Shown piece by piece: positions 21,382 to 31,599 of a stretch of DNA of 64,000 nt. The notes under the pieces are model-generated. The model did no database searches. It had not been told where the DNA came from and saw only the letters and a list, made by a program, of their open reading frames with translations. Made by a program: the position numbers and the translations under genes. Position 1 is the stretch's first letter. Each line of letters starts with the position of its first letter. Where the stretch lies: NCBI GenBank assembly GCA_019671135.1, contig JAHRHY010000016.1:124001-188000 (forward strand), read 5' to 3'. The DNA is from Linnemannia hyalina (Eukaryota > Mortierellomycota > Mortierellomycetes > Mortierellales > Mortierellaceae).

Positions 21382-23337
21382 ATGGCAACAGCAGCCTGCG
21401 ACACATTCTTCGACCTCCCAGAGTTAGTCTGTCGCCTCACCCACTTCCTTCCACAACACGACCTCATCAAACTCCTCCAACTCAACCACCACATCAACAC
21501 CATCTGCACCCCCGAGCTCTGGCGCACACTCGACCTCACCCCCCGCATAGTTTCCGAACAACTCTTGGACTCGCCCCTTGGTCTCCAAGCACTCAGTCGA
21601 AACATCAACTCTGTAAAGTCTATAGCATGGAACATCAACATTTCCACTCACTATATCAAAGCAGTATGGGCCTACCTCAACTCCGCTGCAGTCTTACCAG
21701 AACACCAATCGATCTCGACAGATGTCCTTTCATATCCTACGTGGGGGGGATTGACACTCCCAATCGTCACCTCAATCCATCCTCTGCCTCCAATGCTCCG
21801 TCTCACCCACTACTCAGGGGATCTCAGTAACGCCAACTACTTCGCAAATTTATTTCGACCAAATTCTCCACAACACGAAACCCACCCACATCACCCTCAC
21901 CAAACCCTATGGCTACTCCAGCTCAACCGCTCAACATTGACACATCTTAGCCTTAATCGAGTGCCTCTTACCCCACTCCGGATCCTCCGCCATATCTGCC
22001 GCACCCTCTCCCAACTCACTCATCTCCAAACTCTGCGACTAGAGGCACCTTGGGGTCATTTCATCAATCACCAGAGCTTTAACGCCCTCTTCTCCAGTTG
22101 TCCTCGTTCATTGGTAGAGTTCTCGCTCCGAGCCGAGGTTGAATATTTCGGAGGAGGCACGGATTTAACACCGGATGAAGATGATTGGGACTTTGATCAA
22201 CGGCCGTTGGTGCCGTCGACTGAACCGTTTCATTGTCTAATGAGGCTCGAGTTCCCGAGGATACGGAGCAAGGAATCCGCTCAGGCGGTTATTATTGTTC
22301 CTACCTTAATGCTCTGTCCAGCCCTCGAGACTCTAAAACTCCCAGCTATCAAGGATGCCCAGACGATCGAGTTGATCTCTATGACTCTTCGTCTCTTCTG
22401 TCCACTCGTCACCGACATGTCTCTTGCTTCCGACGCATCTGTGAGAGAGGGCGGAGAGGACGTTATGGGCATTATGCAGCAGATTTCACCAGGGCACCGA
22501 CTCCGAAACATCTATCTCATAAACTGCCTCGACAACGCTTTACCTTCAACCACTGCTGCTGCATTCCTCCAACATGCAGTGTCGCTCCGCCGGGTCGAAT
22601 TGAGTGCCACCCGACTACTCAAGAGCGCCACCATCCAGACCATCCTCGTATCGTGCCAGGGGTTGGAGTACTTGAAGATCGAGGAGAATGTATCGTCGAC
22701 CGATTGCGCTCTCCACCTCGAAGATGCAGCCCTAGCAGAATGGGGATGTGCCCGGATCCGGTACCTGGAACTGACTGTTGCTTTTACACCTGATGGCCGG
22801 GACCCCAAGTACTTTGCCGCCGACCCAACGATGACTACATGGACTGAGGAGGACCACCATCATTGGGACTTGATGGACAGGTTATACACTCAAATCGGAG
22901 CACTATCAGAGTTGGTAGTCTTGAAACTCAAGGCTGCAGGTGTACCACGACCACCGCATACTCCAAGGAACCGGCAACGCGGCGATAACTTCAAGGACAC
23001 ATGCCTCCCAGGCCTCCTGTCCCTCGAGGACCCCACCTCCGGCAAGATCGGGTTCCTATCACGTCTCTCCGGACTCACCAAACTACGTGAGCTCCGCGGA
23101 TCATTGTTCTGGACGAATAGGGAGGTGCTGGCCAGGACGGGCGAGCGAGAAGTGGAATGGTTCGTGAACCATTTACCGGCGTTGAGAAGGATGGTATTGT
23201 TATTTCGTTCTAGTCCATTTGTTGTTGTGCAAGGTGGAGAAGAACTGCCGTGGGTGGTTGAGGAATTACGGAGGCGCCGGCCGGGGTTGTTGCTTGAAGG
23301 TGACCAGCGGGATGAGGGTGATACTATCTTCTTGTAG
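21382..23337 (+). CDS. F-box/LRR protein, family B (B1), intact
   Basis: Intron-less, 651 residues. Start chosen at 21382 (context CACCATGG) rather than the in-frame ATG at 21316, because the F-box begins right after it: 'DTFFDLPELVCRLTHFL', 'LLQLNHHINTICTPELW'. The rest is a degenerate leucine-rich repeat solenoid ('LTHLSLNRVPLTPLRILRHI', 'LTHLQTLRLE', 'LSELVVLKLKAAG'). It ends with a module shared with family A: 'LPGLLSLEDP', 'LTKLRELRGS', then 'EREVEWFVNHLPAL'. F-box proteins bridge Skp1 of an SCF ubiquitin ligase to substrates held by the LRRs; that is family knowledge, the substrate is unknown. It is convergent with A2, with 140 bases between stop codons. Confidence 0.88.
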   Translation: MATAACDTFFDLPELVCRLTHFLPQHDLIKLLQLNHHINTICTPELWRTLDLTPRIVSEQLLDSPLGLQALSRNINSVKSIAWNINISTHYIKAVWAYLNSAAVLPEHQSISTDVLSYPTWGGLTLPIVTSIHPLPPMLRLTHYSGDLSNANYFANLFRPNSPQHETHPHHPHQTLWLLQLNRSTLTHLSLNRVPLTPLRILRHICRTLSQLTHLQTLRLEAPWGHFINHQSFNALFSSCPRSLVEFSLRAEVEYFGGGTDLTPDEDDWDFDQRPLVPSTEPFHCLMRLEFPRIRSKESAQAVIIVPTLMLCPALETLKLPAIKDAQTIELISMTLRLFCPLVTDMSLASDASVREGGEDVMGIMQQISPGHRLRNIYLINCLDNALPSTTAAAFLQHAVSLRRVELSATRLLKSATIQTILVSCQGLEYLKIEENVSSTDCALHLEDAALAEWGCARIRYLELTVAFTPDGRDPKYFAADPTMTTWTEEDHHHWDLMDRLYTQIGALSELVVLKLKAAGVPRPPHTPRNRQRGDNFKDTCLPGLLSLEDPTSGKIGFLSRLSGLTKLRELRGSLFWTNREVLARTGEREVEWFVNHLPALRRMVLLFRSSPFVVVQGGEELPWVVEELRRRRPGLLLEGDQRDEGDTIFL

Positions 23338-23477
23338 TGTGTGTGATTCGGAGAAACTTATTAAACTTGATTGCGATGAACCCGGCTCGCCATTTGGTTT
23401 CAAAGTGTATGTGTGTTCATGGTATGTTTGTTTTAATATGCTACATGTTGATATATAAGTGAAGGTGAGGGAAAAAA

Positions 23478-25616
23478 TCAAAGTACGGATGGACTGTCTT
23501 GGGTGATCTGGATATCGGGTCGGTGTTGTCGGAACCAGACAATGTGTGGAGGCGACAAGTCCATAGTAAGTAGGTGCCGCTTGACGCCACGATGGTCTTT
23601 CATAGCATGCAAGAGCTCGACAACTTCCAGCTTGGGCCAATGCTCCAACATCCACTCCAGCTCCTTCCGGCCTGTCGTCTTGGATGTCTCCGTAGTAGTC
23701 GCCTGGACATAACCCCGAAGCTCCCTCAGTTTCGTCAACCCACCCAACCAGCTCAAGTACCCCGGTCGACCTGTAGTTTCGTCGCCCAAGGAAAGCAAAC
23801 CAGGGAAGGAAGCGTCTGCGTTTTGGGCACTGACGAGTTTCTGGTCTCTCTTAAGATGCGGCAAGCTTTCATTCTCATCTGCGCTCCAGAGATCAACATC
23901 GTCGAATTGTGCCGCAGGGGGACGAACGGTTTTGGTCCGTGTTGCTTGGCCGTTGGGTGGAGTAATTTCGACTTTGGCGACACTTCTCTCCTGCCCGTGC
24001 TCATCCAGCCACTCCAATTCCTTGGACTTGATCCTGAGATCCAGTACCTCCATGTCGCGCAAGGCCCCGAGTTGGCGGTAGAGTTTCCTAAGCAAGGTCC
24101 ATGTAAGCTCCATGATGATGGGTAACGGACTCTTGTAATCCGTAGGAAAGACCTCCTGGCGCAGTTCCACCGTGATCTCCAAAGTCTTGAGTTTCGTGCA
24201 CACCCAATCTTTCTCCACCAAGTGTCTAAGTCGTATCGACGGATTAGTTGGTCCCTTGACAATAAGATGCTCCAAAGCGGCGCACGTCCAGAGGATAGCT
24301 TGGAGGGCATGTCTACTGACATGGGGGCACTCCTCGATCCGCACCTCTGTAAGACTGCGGAAGTGTTTCGTTGAGATCAGTTGTAAGGTGGGGCCGACAT
24401 ACTCTGCCGCAAAAAAATTCCTACTCCTGATCGCTGTTAAAGAGTGTTCAGGGAGGGCGTCGATGAGGTCGATTGTTCCCACACCACATGTATCCAGTTC
24501 CTTTAGTCGGGGACAGTGTTTGGCAGCAGCCCGGGCAAGAGCATTGGAAATGGGACGAAAATCCGCCTCATCCCAACAAGGCGGCGAAAACGTCTCCAGC
24601 GCCGGACAATCCTGCAAGAAGGTATACAAAAGCCTCGTATCCTCCCACCGCCCAAACTCGACCAGGAGCCTCCGCAGCCGATCCAGAGGTGCGTGCCGCC
24701 TGAACAGCGCCCGACGTTCGCCAAGTAATCCTGAAAGTTCTGTATCCTGGATCTCCGACGAAGGTCCCGTAAGTGCATCCTCGACCTTTCTCGAACGAAG
24801 CGAGACGGCCTCGATTGAGACAGGGAGGCTGAAAAAGAGCAACTCGACGACAATCTCCCACCGGACAGGGGACATTCGAAAGTTGAGATCGAGTTCCTTT
24901 AGAGACTTGAGGCTAGGGATCGCTTGCATGAACAGGTGGGCGTCAAAAGGCGATCGGACACGGCAACCGCTCACACGGACGTGCGTTAGGGAGTGGTTGA
25001 GGTTGAGGAGCCAAGTGAGCCTTGGCATGACGGCGATCTCGGGGTAGGCGTCTGTAAGTTGAAGGTTCTTGTCCTGGTTCTTTTCCGTCCTGTACTCCAG
25101 CGTCGTGAGTCGGGTCAATCTCGGGAGGGTTGTAGAGATAGGGTTGGGTAGTGGTGACGAAGAAGTTGCAGAGGAAGTTGATGTGGAAGCAGTAGTGAGG
25201 GTTTGGTTGTCGCACTTGTCGTCCGGGTGCCGGATCATGCAGTTGAGGAAATATACAAGGGTACTGGTCTGAATCTTGAGTTCCCGGATATCTTCAAAGT
25301 TCCTGCTCAACGCCTTGTGTGCCTGCTTAGACTGTGCAAGCCTCCTTGCCCGTGCGGTGTCATAGAGGTCGAGGGAGGACCAGAAGAGGGGAGAGACGGT
25401 TTGGTAGAGGAGCCTGTTTGTCATGGAGAGATGGAGGAGGTCATCTTTTGAGGTGAGGCATCTGCCGACGGTTTCTGCGAGTTCGGGGATCGCAAAGAAG
25501 GTTGTTGCTGATGTTGGTTCGGGAGGTGGAAGTGTCGGTGTGGGTGTGTTCTTCTTGGATGCCTTTGTTGTTGGTGCCTTTGCACGTCGAGGGCGTTTTG
25601 GTGTTGCTGCTTCCAT
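23478..25616 (-). CDS. F-box/LRR protein, family A (A2), intact
   Basis: Intron-less, 712 residues, the only undamaged family A copy here. The N-terminus is basic and Thr/Pro-rich ('KRPRRAKAPTTKASKK'), possibly nuclear. The F-box is at about residues 38-85 ('FFAIPELAETVGRCL', 'LLHLSMTNRLLYQTVSPLFW'). LRR-like units follow, e.g. 'LKSLKELDLNFRMSPV', 'CPALETFSPPCW', 'CPRLKELDTCG', 'GALRDMEVLDLRIKSKELEW'. An acidic linker near 560-590 precedes the C-terminal module 'FPGLLSLGD', 'LTKLRELRG', the signature 'ATTTETS' and 'GRKELEWMLEHWP'. It serves as the reference for reading the pseudogenes. As an SCF substrate receptor its targets are unknown. Confidence 0.88.
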   Translation of the reverse strand: MEAATPKRPRRAKAPTTKASKKNTPTPTLPPPEPTSATTFFAIPELAETVGRCLTSKDDLLHLSMTNRLLYQTVSPLFWSSLDLYDTARARRLAQSKQAHKALSRNFEDIRELKIQTSTLVYFLNCMIRHPDDKCDNQTLTTASTSTSSATSSSPLPNPISTTLPRLTRLTTLEYRTEKNQDKNLQLTDAYPEIAVMPRLTWLLNLNHSLTHVRVSGCRVRSPFDAHLFMQAIPSLKSLKELDLNFRMSPVRWEIVVELLFFSLPVSIEAVSLRSRKVEDALTGPSSEIQDTELSGLLGERRALFRRHAPLDRLRRLLVEFGRWEDTRLLYTFLQDCPALETFSPPCWDEADFRPISNALARAAAKHCPRLKELDTCGVGTIDLIDALPEHSLTAIRSRNFFAAEYVGPTLQLISTKHFRSLTEVRIEECPHVSRHALQAILWTCAALEHLIVKGPTNPSIRLRHLVEKDWVCTKLKTLEITVELRQEVFPTDYKSPLPIIMELTWTLLRKLYRQLGALRDMEVLDLRIKSKELEWLDEHGQERSVAKVEITPPNGQATRTKTVRPPAAQFDDVDLWSADENESLPHLKRDQKLVSAQNADASFPGLLSLGDETTGRPGYLSWLGGLTKLRELRGYVQATTTETSKTTGRKELEWMLEHWPKLEVVELLHAMKDHRGVKRHLLTMDLSPPHIVWFRQHRPDIQITQDSPSVL

Positions 25617-28204
25617 TGTTGATTATGTGCTTATGAATGTCGGAGAGAGAGGTGCGAAGTGTTCTTCCTTTGTGTATGTGAGTTTGCGGGAAAAAAGTGC
25701 TCCTTTGTTCCTTTGTGTCTAGGTTGACTGGAGCAGTCACAATCGCCAGCCAATGGCATGCAAGTTCAGAGTGGCGCAATTTGTGGAATGGCTTAAGAAC
25801 ACATGGCCTGCAGAACGTTGGGACAGTGTTTGATTGGCTGCCGATATAGACTTACAGGGGCCATGCATGTCGGACGCGAGGAACTCTCATCACCTGCAGC
25901 ATCAATTCTATCAACAGAGCCACGCACTCCGCTGGCATCCCTACCTCGTATATATGTGGTGTGTTATGTGTGTGTCCTCTTCTACGCCTTGATCATTTTT
26001 GCATTCAAGTCGACCTGTTCACGTTAAGCTGTGGGAAAGCTATCACGTGCGCCGTATCTCTTCCTTTCGCACAGAATGCTGGGGATGCTTGAGAGTGGAT
26101 CTGATCACCCGTCCTGGTGAACACGTTGCTAATGTAACTCAGATCGTTGAATCTACTCATGTTCATGTTTCGGATGCAAATTGACCAACCTTGATCACCT
26201 CAATCTTTCAAATCCTCTCAAAACTGCTGGTTCGAATTTTTTGTTCCGCCTTTAAAGGGTGCCTGCAACAATTAGATGTGAGGGGATAGAAGAGGTGCTC
26301 GGTGAAGTGACTGGGAGTTGGAGGGGTTTGTGCTGGAGGGTCTGGGTCTGGTCGTTAGATTTGTGGATCTTTGCTACCATGCAACTTATTAAAGCGTGGA
26401 ATGAAGAGATGAAGATGTTGTAACTACGATCGGCGGTTCAAGTGTTGCAAGGGGATGACAGTACAATAAGATAGCTCGATTTGGTTTTTGCGATCTCGCG
26501 CGGTCAATCCATCGACTCGCCCAGTACACGAACCTTTCTCCTCCCTCCGTCCTTTCTTCTTCTTGCTCCTCTTTGCCCATCACTCCATTGTTCTTGTATA
26601 TGACCGTGTGAACCGTTAGATACCCGCTTTGTCATAACGAAAAAAACGAAGGTTAGTGCCGTCCGGTAGAGAGAGTAAGGATAAGGTACATCAAAGAAAC
26701 ATCTTTTTTTCCACCTCGAGTTATCGGCATGGTGTGGTGTGGGCATAAGAAACGGCCTGGTGTTGTCTTTTTCGATTTTTCAGGACGTGCCTTTCTTTCT
26801 ATTACCGCAATGGAAAACAAGGCTCATAGAAAAGCCGAGGATGAAAGAGGGCCATCGTTTTCAATGCCGAAAGGCGCCATTCGAACCTTCTTGCACCTTT
26901 TTATTTGTCGCTCTGAAAGATTTCTCGGAGGTACTTTGTATGAATCTTGAGGGGAAAACTAGCCGGGCTCCTCGCTTCCCAGAATGCCGGAGCGCCTTAT
27001 CGCAGATAAGATACTCCCTTCCACGAAGAAAAAGGTATATATGCTCGCACTGACACTTTTCTCTTCGCCCCAAAGGAATAACTTCACCAGCCGGACTACA
27101 TCCAGCTCTCTCCTTCTTTGCCATCCTTGGTTATCCATCACTTCCAGCGCACACACACGCATGACGCATAGACGCAGTATCGATCACCAACGAACAAAAC
27201 ACAAACACAAACAAATGAAATCAAAACACACACTTCCATTCCATAGCCTCCCAACCTTCTTTAGCACCTCAATAAACAGCATGAGGTACCATGGCGCCAT
27301 CTTTTTCCCTCCTCGCTGGTGAATCCATGTCAAGTGCCCTTGCTGCCAATAGTATTTTACCAGACTTCCTCGTTCCTTTTTCTTTCTTTATGGTCTTCCA
27401 TGCACGACGACATGAGAAAAAAAATAGACATTACCAATTTTTTTCGTACTATCCACACTCGCTTCCATTCAAAGAAATAACCTCTAAAACACCACCACAC
27501 ACAAACAAGCAAACAACTCCCCATATTACACGATTCCACCGTCACTACCAGCAAAGCAAGTATGCGAATGCGGATGTTGGTATTATTGACATGAATTACT
27601 TATTGATGCTTTCTTTCATAGGAAAAAAATGACCATCGTTTAAGAGCTTTATCAGCAGTAGCTATGAGAAGTTTTAGTGCTTTGGAAGTAGCAGCAGACA
27701 GTTGAAAATCATAGTTATAAGTCAATGAGCTTTGTCTTTAATGAAGCACCCGAGTAATTTTTTTGTGTCAAGAGCAACCATTTTGCGTACAATTCATTCT
27801 CTATCTCCAATCAGTCCTCCATCCTCTTCCTCGGACTAATCGTACGGACCCTCTTCCTTGGCGCGTGTGAACTTATCGAGCGATAACGGCCGTTTGGCAG
27901 TTTTGTTTGGTGTGTAGAAATACAATATACTCCCATTCCAGCGTTTCAGAATCGTTTTTAGGGGTAAATGAGATAGGATCTTCGTGTTCGCCCTTTTTCT
28001 GATACAGTATACAGTAATCAGGAAACCTTTAATGCAGATACTGCAGCATAACAATATGCAACGGTAGAAATGACTGACGCTTGTGTGTTTCTACCAAAAT
28101 AAACTTTGGTCTCAACACACTCCTAGAACCTGCATCAGTTTGCTAGTAGGCTAAAAGTGAAGTAAAAGTATCAGATATTCTTAATGCTTCTTTTTTTATT
28201 AAGG
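25617..28204. other. Long intergenic region with a duplicated segment
   Basis: 2.6 kb without supported gene. 26094-26236 resembles 47261-47392 (listed separately). The rest is AT-rich with short open frames lacking domains. Confidence 0.5.
26094..26236. repeat. Upstream flank copy 1 of family A duplication
   Basis: Shares TTGCTAATGTAACT, GATCGTT, AATCT, CTCATG and ATCACCTCAATCTT in the same order and spacing with 47261-47392. It lies about 480 bases upstream of the A2 start; the partner lies about 270 bases upstream of A4. Confidence 0.8.
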
Positions 28205-28549
28205 ATGAAAAGGTTAACAAGCATAGCGTTGACCCAAGACGCCATTAAAGGCGTGTCAGCGGGATCAAACCCGGCCTCCGAAGTGTACGGCGTTGTCTGA
28301 GAAATCGTGTTGGACGCGGGCGTTGACCTTTCCAACATCGCGCCAGTCAAGCTGACGCTTCAGCTCGCCAAAACCGTTAGCACCATTATCACGAAGGGTT
28401 GTGGCGAGACGTGTCCCTACGTCCCCCGTATTAAGATTATTGATTGGAAAATCACCGATCCTAAAAACAAGCCCATCGATGAAGCCCGCGAGATCAGAGA
28501 CGAGATTGAGGCCAAGATTAAGGCGTTTATCGCAGAGAATAACAGCTAA
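28205..28549 (+). pseudogene. Arsenate reductase (LMW-PTP/ArsC class) remnant
   Basis: The frame from 28205 reads 'AIKGVSAGSNPASEVYGVV', a TGA stop (28298-28300), then 'EIVLDAGVDLS', 'KGCGETCPYVP', 'DWKITDPKNKPIDEAREIRD' and a C-terminal helix. These match the low-molecular-weight phosphatase-type arsenate reductase: the 'SAGxxPA' element, the 'GCGxxCP' Cys pair and the D-W-x-x-x-D-P acid loop. The N-terminal P-loop C-x-x-N-x-x-R-S, which holds the catalytic Cys, is not visible upstream, and the stop interrupts the frame. One C-to-T change in CGA would give the TGA. Fungal arsenate reductases are usually of the Acr2/Cdc25 class, so this bacterial class suggests transfer (inference). An N-terminal exon beyond a long intron cannot be fully excluded. 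It sits 1 kb ahead of ACR3 on the same strand. Confidence 0.7.
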
Positions 28550-29596
28550 GGTAAGAGCTGTCTTTAATATAATAAAACCTCATCGATTCTGTTATCGACG
28601 CTTCTCCGTTCAGGACAGTAATCTGCGGATTTTCAGTCTCTCTTCTCTCTCATTGTGCCTGTCGGTAAGATATTCGATATGGGGTCACAGAACGATGGTG
28701 AACTTGAACAGATCTACAACATCGACAATGCGCTGGAGTTAATCACTTGGATTCATGCGATCGTCGTCACCAAACTCCATCCAGGCCTTGGGAAGCGACG
28801 ATTGGTTCTGGATCGTAAACATGCGCATCCTCCATCCCAAGATGCGGAGCATATTGACTGCATTGAAAATCTGATTGGGATGCCTCTGCCATACTTTGCA
28901 GTGCAGTTAATTCGAGGTTGGCTACCCAGTCATCAGCGGCATCATTTTTGAGGACTCGGGAGGGCTGGCAGGCACCATGTGAGATTGATTGAAAGATGAA
29001 TTGCGCGATTGGGTGTGGAGGTGTGTGAGTGAACAGATGTGCGTGAGGAAACGGGTAAACGCTGATTACTGAGGCGGTCTAAGACTCTGAGGACCCTTTG
29101 GGAGGTGCTTGTGTTAAGCAAAGAAGCACAGGGAGCTCCGTAACATCACGTGAGTATCAAAAAGAAGCATTGATTGGCTCAATAATGACGAGTACCTTAT
29201 GGGTTACGCACGATATATTTTTTTTGGAACCTTAAACCTAGATCTTTTAGGAGTACGTGAGGAGGAAATAGCAGATGACTGCATGTTCTTTTTTTTATAT
29301 AAACTATCATTCAGCTCGCATCTCTCAACCTTCTTCCCAACTTCCGACCTTCCGTTTCCTACCCTCTCTCCTTCTTTCCCTCTCTCTTTTCATCCTTTCA
29401 TCCATCCATCTTCCCCTCCTCCTTCCTTGCACTCGTCTTTTTCTCCATCCTTCCATCCATCCATCCATCTTTTCTTCCGTTACTGTTAAATAGCAGATAC
29501 CTCAAAGTACGTTCTAATCAATGCGATGACCAGACTTGAACGTTTTCTCCGAACAGCAGTGCATATGCTAACCGCTTTAATGTTTCCCCTCTAGAT
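28550..29596. other. Intergenic region: ACR3 promoter and leader
   Basis: Contains an unassigned 90-codon open frame (about 28679-28951), a TATA box at 29296, a CT-rich leader with (CCAT)n runs at about 29395-29472, and a possible 5'-UTR intron (GTACGT at 29507 to CTAG at 29594, two bases before the ATG). Confidence 0.5.
29296..29303 (+). promoter_or_regulatory. TATA box of ACR3 gene
   Basis: TATATAAA, about 300 bases before the start codon; the distance is explained if the leader intron 29507-29594 is real. Confidence 0.5.
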
Positions 29597-30661
29597 ATGT
29601 GGGGTCTTTCGCTCATCGATACACTGCTGCCGCTGTGGATCATCATTTGCATGGTTGGAGGAGTCTTGATCGGCTACTATGTGCCTAATGTCGAAACAGT
29701 GCTGGACGCTGCCAAGTTTGCAGATGTGTCGCTCCCCATCGCTATCGGCCTGCTCGTAATGATGTACCCGGTCTTTTGTCGCATCAAGTATGAGGAGCTG
29801 GGAGAGCTTTTCAAGGGAAGGTTTATGAGAAACCAACTCTTTTTTTCCTTAGCCATCAACTGGATCGTAGCTCCACTCCTCATGGTCGCCCTGGCATGGA
29901 TGACACTGCCGGACCTACCAGACTACAGGAGCGGAGTTATCCTTGTCGGTATTGCCCGGTGTATCGCCATGGTCCTCATTTGGAATCAGCTTGCAGAGGG
30001 AAACCAGGAGTTTTGCGCAGTTACGGTGGCTGTTAACTCTCTTATGCAGATCATCCTGTACGGTCCGCTAGCTTACTTCTATGTCGTCATCGTCGGGAAA
30101 GGAACTGCATTCCATATCGACATGTGGGTCATTTTCAGGAGCGTCCTCATTTACATGGGAATCCCGCTGTTGGCTGGCTTTCTGACTCGTTGGATCTTCC
30201 GTCGATACGAGTGGTACCACAAGACGTTTGTCCCTGCAGTGGGAAAACTTTCGCTGCTGGCATTACTCTATGTCATCGTTGTCATGTTTGCTCTCCAAGG
30301 CCACGAGATTGTCGACGACATTGGCAATGTTCTCCGAACAGCTGTTCCGTTGATCCTCTATTTCCTAGTCGTGTTCATTGGGGTCCTGCTTTGGTGCATG
30401 GCGACGAAGGTTCCCTACGACATTGCCGTGCCACAGTGCTTCACCGCCGCCTCCAACAATTTCGAGCTTGCCATCGCTGTCGCTGTAGGCACCTATGGCG
30501 TCAAATCCAAGGAAGCTTTGGCTGCGACGATTGGCCCTTTGATCGAGGTCCCTATGCTCCTATTGTTGGTGTATGTGATCAAGTTCGTCCGCACTCGTTG
30601 GTACCCCTCGCAGCCGTCTGTTCAATCTGAACCCGAAAAGAACGACGATCTTGAGGTCTAA
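29597..30661 (+). CDS. ACR3: ACR3-family arsenite efflux transporter
   Basis: 354 residues, no intron in the coding part. Ten hydrophobic segments are visible. It carries the family's conserved thiolate site in TM4 ('GIARCIAMVLIWNQLA') and the essential Glu in TM9 ('AASNNFELAIAVAVG'). ACR3 proteins (bile/arsenite/riboflavin transporter superfamily) export As(III), sometimes Sb(III), across the plasma membrane using the proton gradient. Length and N-terminus ('LSLIDTLLPLWIIICMVGGVLIG') fit a complete protein. Its neighbour upstream is a decayed arsenate reductase, so this locus may have lost the As(V)-to-As(III) step while keeping export. Compare with bacterial and fungal ACR3 to judge transfer. 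Confidence 0.93.
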   Translation: MWGLSLIDTLLPLWIIICMVGGVLIGYYVPNVETVLDAAKFADVSLPIAIGLLVMMYPVFCRIKYEELGELFKGRFMRNQLFFSLAINWIVAPLLMVALAWMTLPDLPDYRSGVILVGIARCIAMVLIWNQLAEGNQEFCAVTVAVNSLMQIILYGPLAYFYVVIVGKGTAFHIDMWVIFRSVLIYMGIPLLAGFLTRWIFRRYEWYHKTFVPAVGKLSLLALLYVIVVMFALQGHEIVDDIGNVLRTAVPLILYFLVVFIGVLLWCMATKVPYDIAVPQCFTAASNNFELAIAVAVGTYGVKSKEALAATIGPLIEVPMLLLLVYVIKFVRTRWYPSQPSVQSEPEKNDDLEV

Positions 30662-31031
30662 CGAGGCTGACAGGATTAGCAATTGTAGTCAACTGTTATA
30701 TTAATAATACATTTTAATATATTCTGATGTGTAAGCGCAATATGATGGGAAAATAGCGATGGCTTCTAATCAAAGCTCCCTCGCGCCCCATTCTTTTCAT
30801 TTACTGCCTCCCCATACGCTCATCTCTTTGTTACCACTCTCACACATTCATCGCTTTTGTCGCCACTCCCATACCCTTCCCACTGTTGCCACCACTTCCA
30901 CGCGCTTCTCGTCACCACATGCTCTTTTGCCACAACTCTTACGGCGCTGCCATTACTTGCCTTTGCCGTCACCCCCAATTGTTTTCTTTGCCATCACTCT
31001 CACGCACATGAAAAATCCTCGAGTAGTCAGC
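30662..31031. other. Intergenic region, nothing supported
   Basis: 3' flank of ACR3 and Cys/His-rich low-complexity frame (about 30780-31010) caused by repeated CCACT/CACTC motifs. Confidence 0.4.
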
Positions 31032-31480
31032 TCTGGCATAGCCTTGGATGGTTGTACATTCAGATCGGAGCACTGACGAAGCTGGGGGAGTTTTACCTGA
31101 AGGCAGCAGGCCAGTTGAACAATGTCCCCAATATCCCACACACCGACACGTGTCTCTCCGCCCTACTAGCCCTGGACAACCCTGCCAACAACAAAATCGG
31201 TTACCTATCGACACTTTTTAGACTAACAAAGCTGCGCTAGCTCCATGGACGGACAAACCCCAAGGCCAAGGCACGGATCGGTGGAGAGGAGGTAGACTGG
31301 TTTGTGGAGAACTTACCAAGTCTGGAACAGGCCATGTTTATACATAAGCATGATCGTGTTGATGGGGAGGATTCGCTTCCGGGTGTTCTTTAGAATCTGA
31401 GGAGGAAGCGACCAAGGTTGAGGCTAGTGCATTATGATCCTTCGATGGACTATAACCAGGGTAAGAAGGGATGGGATTGA
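31032..31480 (+). pseudogene. F-box/LRR family B remnant, C-terminal part (B2)
   Basis: Starts abruptly within the family B LRR region: 'GWLYIQIGALTKLGEFYLKA' against 'DRLYTQIGALSELVVLKLKA' of B1. It continues through 'TCLSALLALDNPANNKIGYL' and 'LFRLTKLR', hits a TAG, then 'EEVDWFVENLPSLEQ', another stop, and ends with 'RKRPRLRLVHYDPS' and 'KKGWD' followed by TGA, matching the 'QEGWD' end of B3. The 5' three quarters are absent. It is convergent with pseudogene A3, the same arrangement as B1/A2. Confidence 0.85.
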
Positions 31481-31599
31481 TGGTAGTATAACCGTTTGTG
31501 AGACGCTGCGGAGCACATTAATGAACACCATTCATTTTTTATTTCTTCTTAGCATTGACCTGTTTACCTTTCTTTCTGATAGCTAGGCAATTTTAATAA

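Noticed and set aside
27291..27632. 113-codon open frame in the 25.6-28.2 kb spacer
   Set aside because: No recognisable motif, biased by A/C-rich simple sequence.
28240..28275. tRNA-like T-arm on the minus strand (GGGTTTGATCCC)
   Set aside because: No matching acceptor, D-arm or anticodon arm; the bases are explained by the ArsC reading frame.
28655..28951. Open frame of about 90 codons between ArsC remnant and ACR3
   Set aside because: Translation resembles nothing I recognise in arsenic loci (not ArsH, not ArsA); left unassigned because an ATG start (near 28679) alone is not enough.
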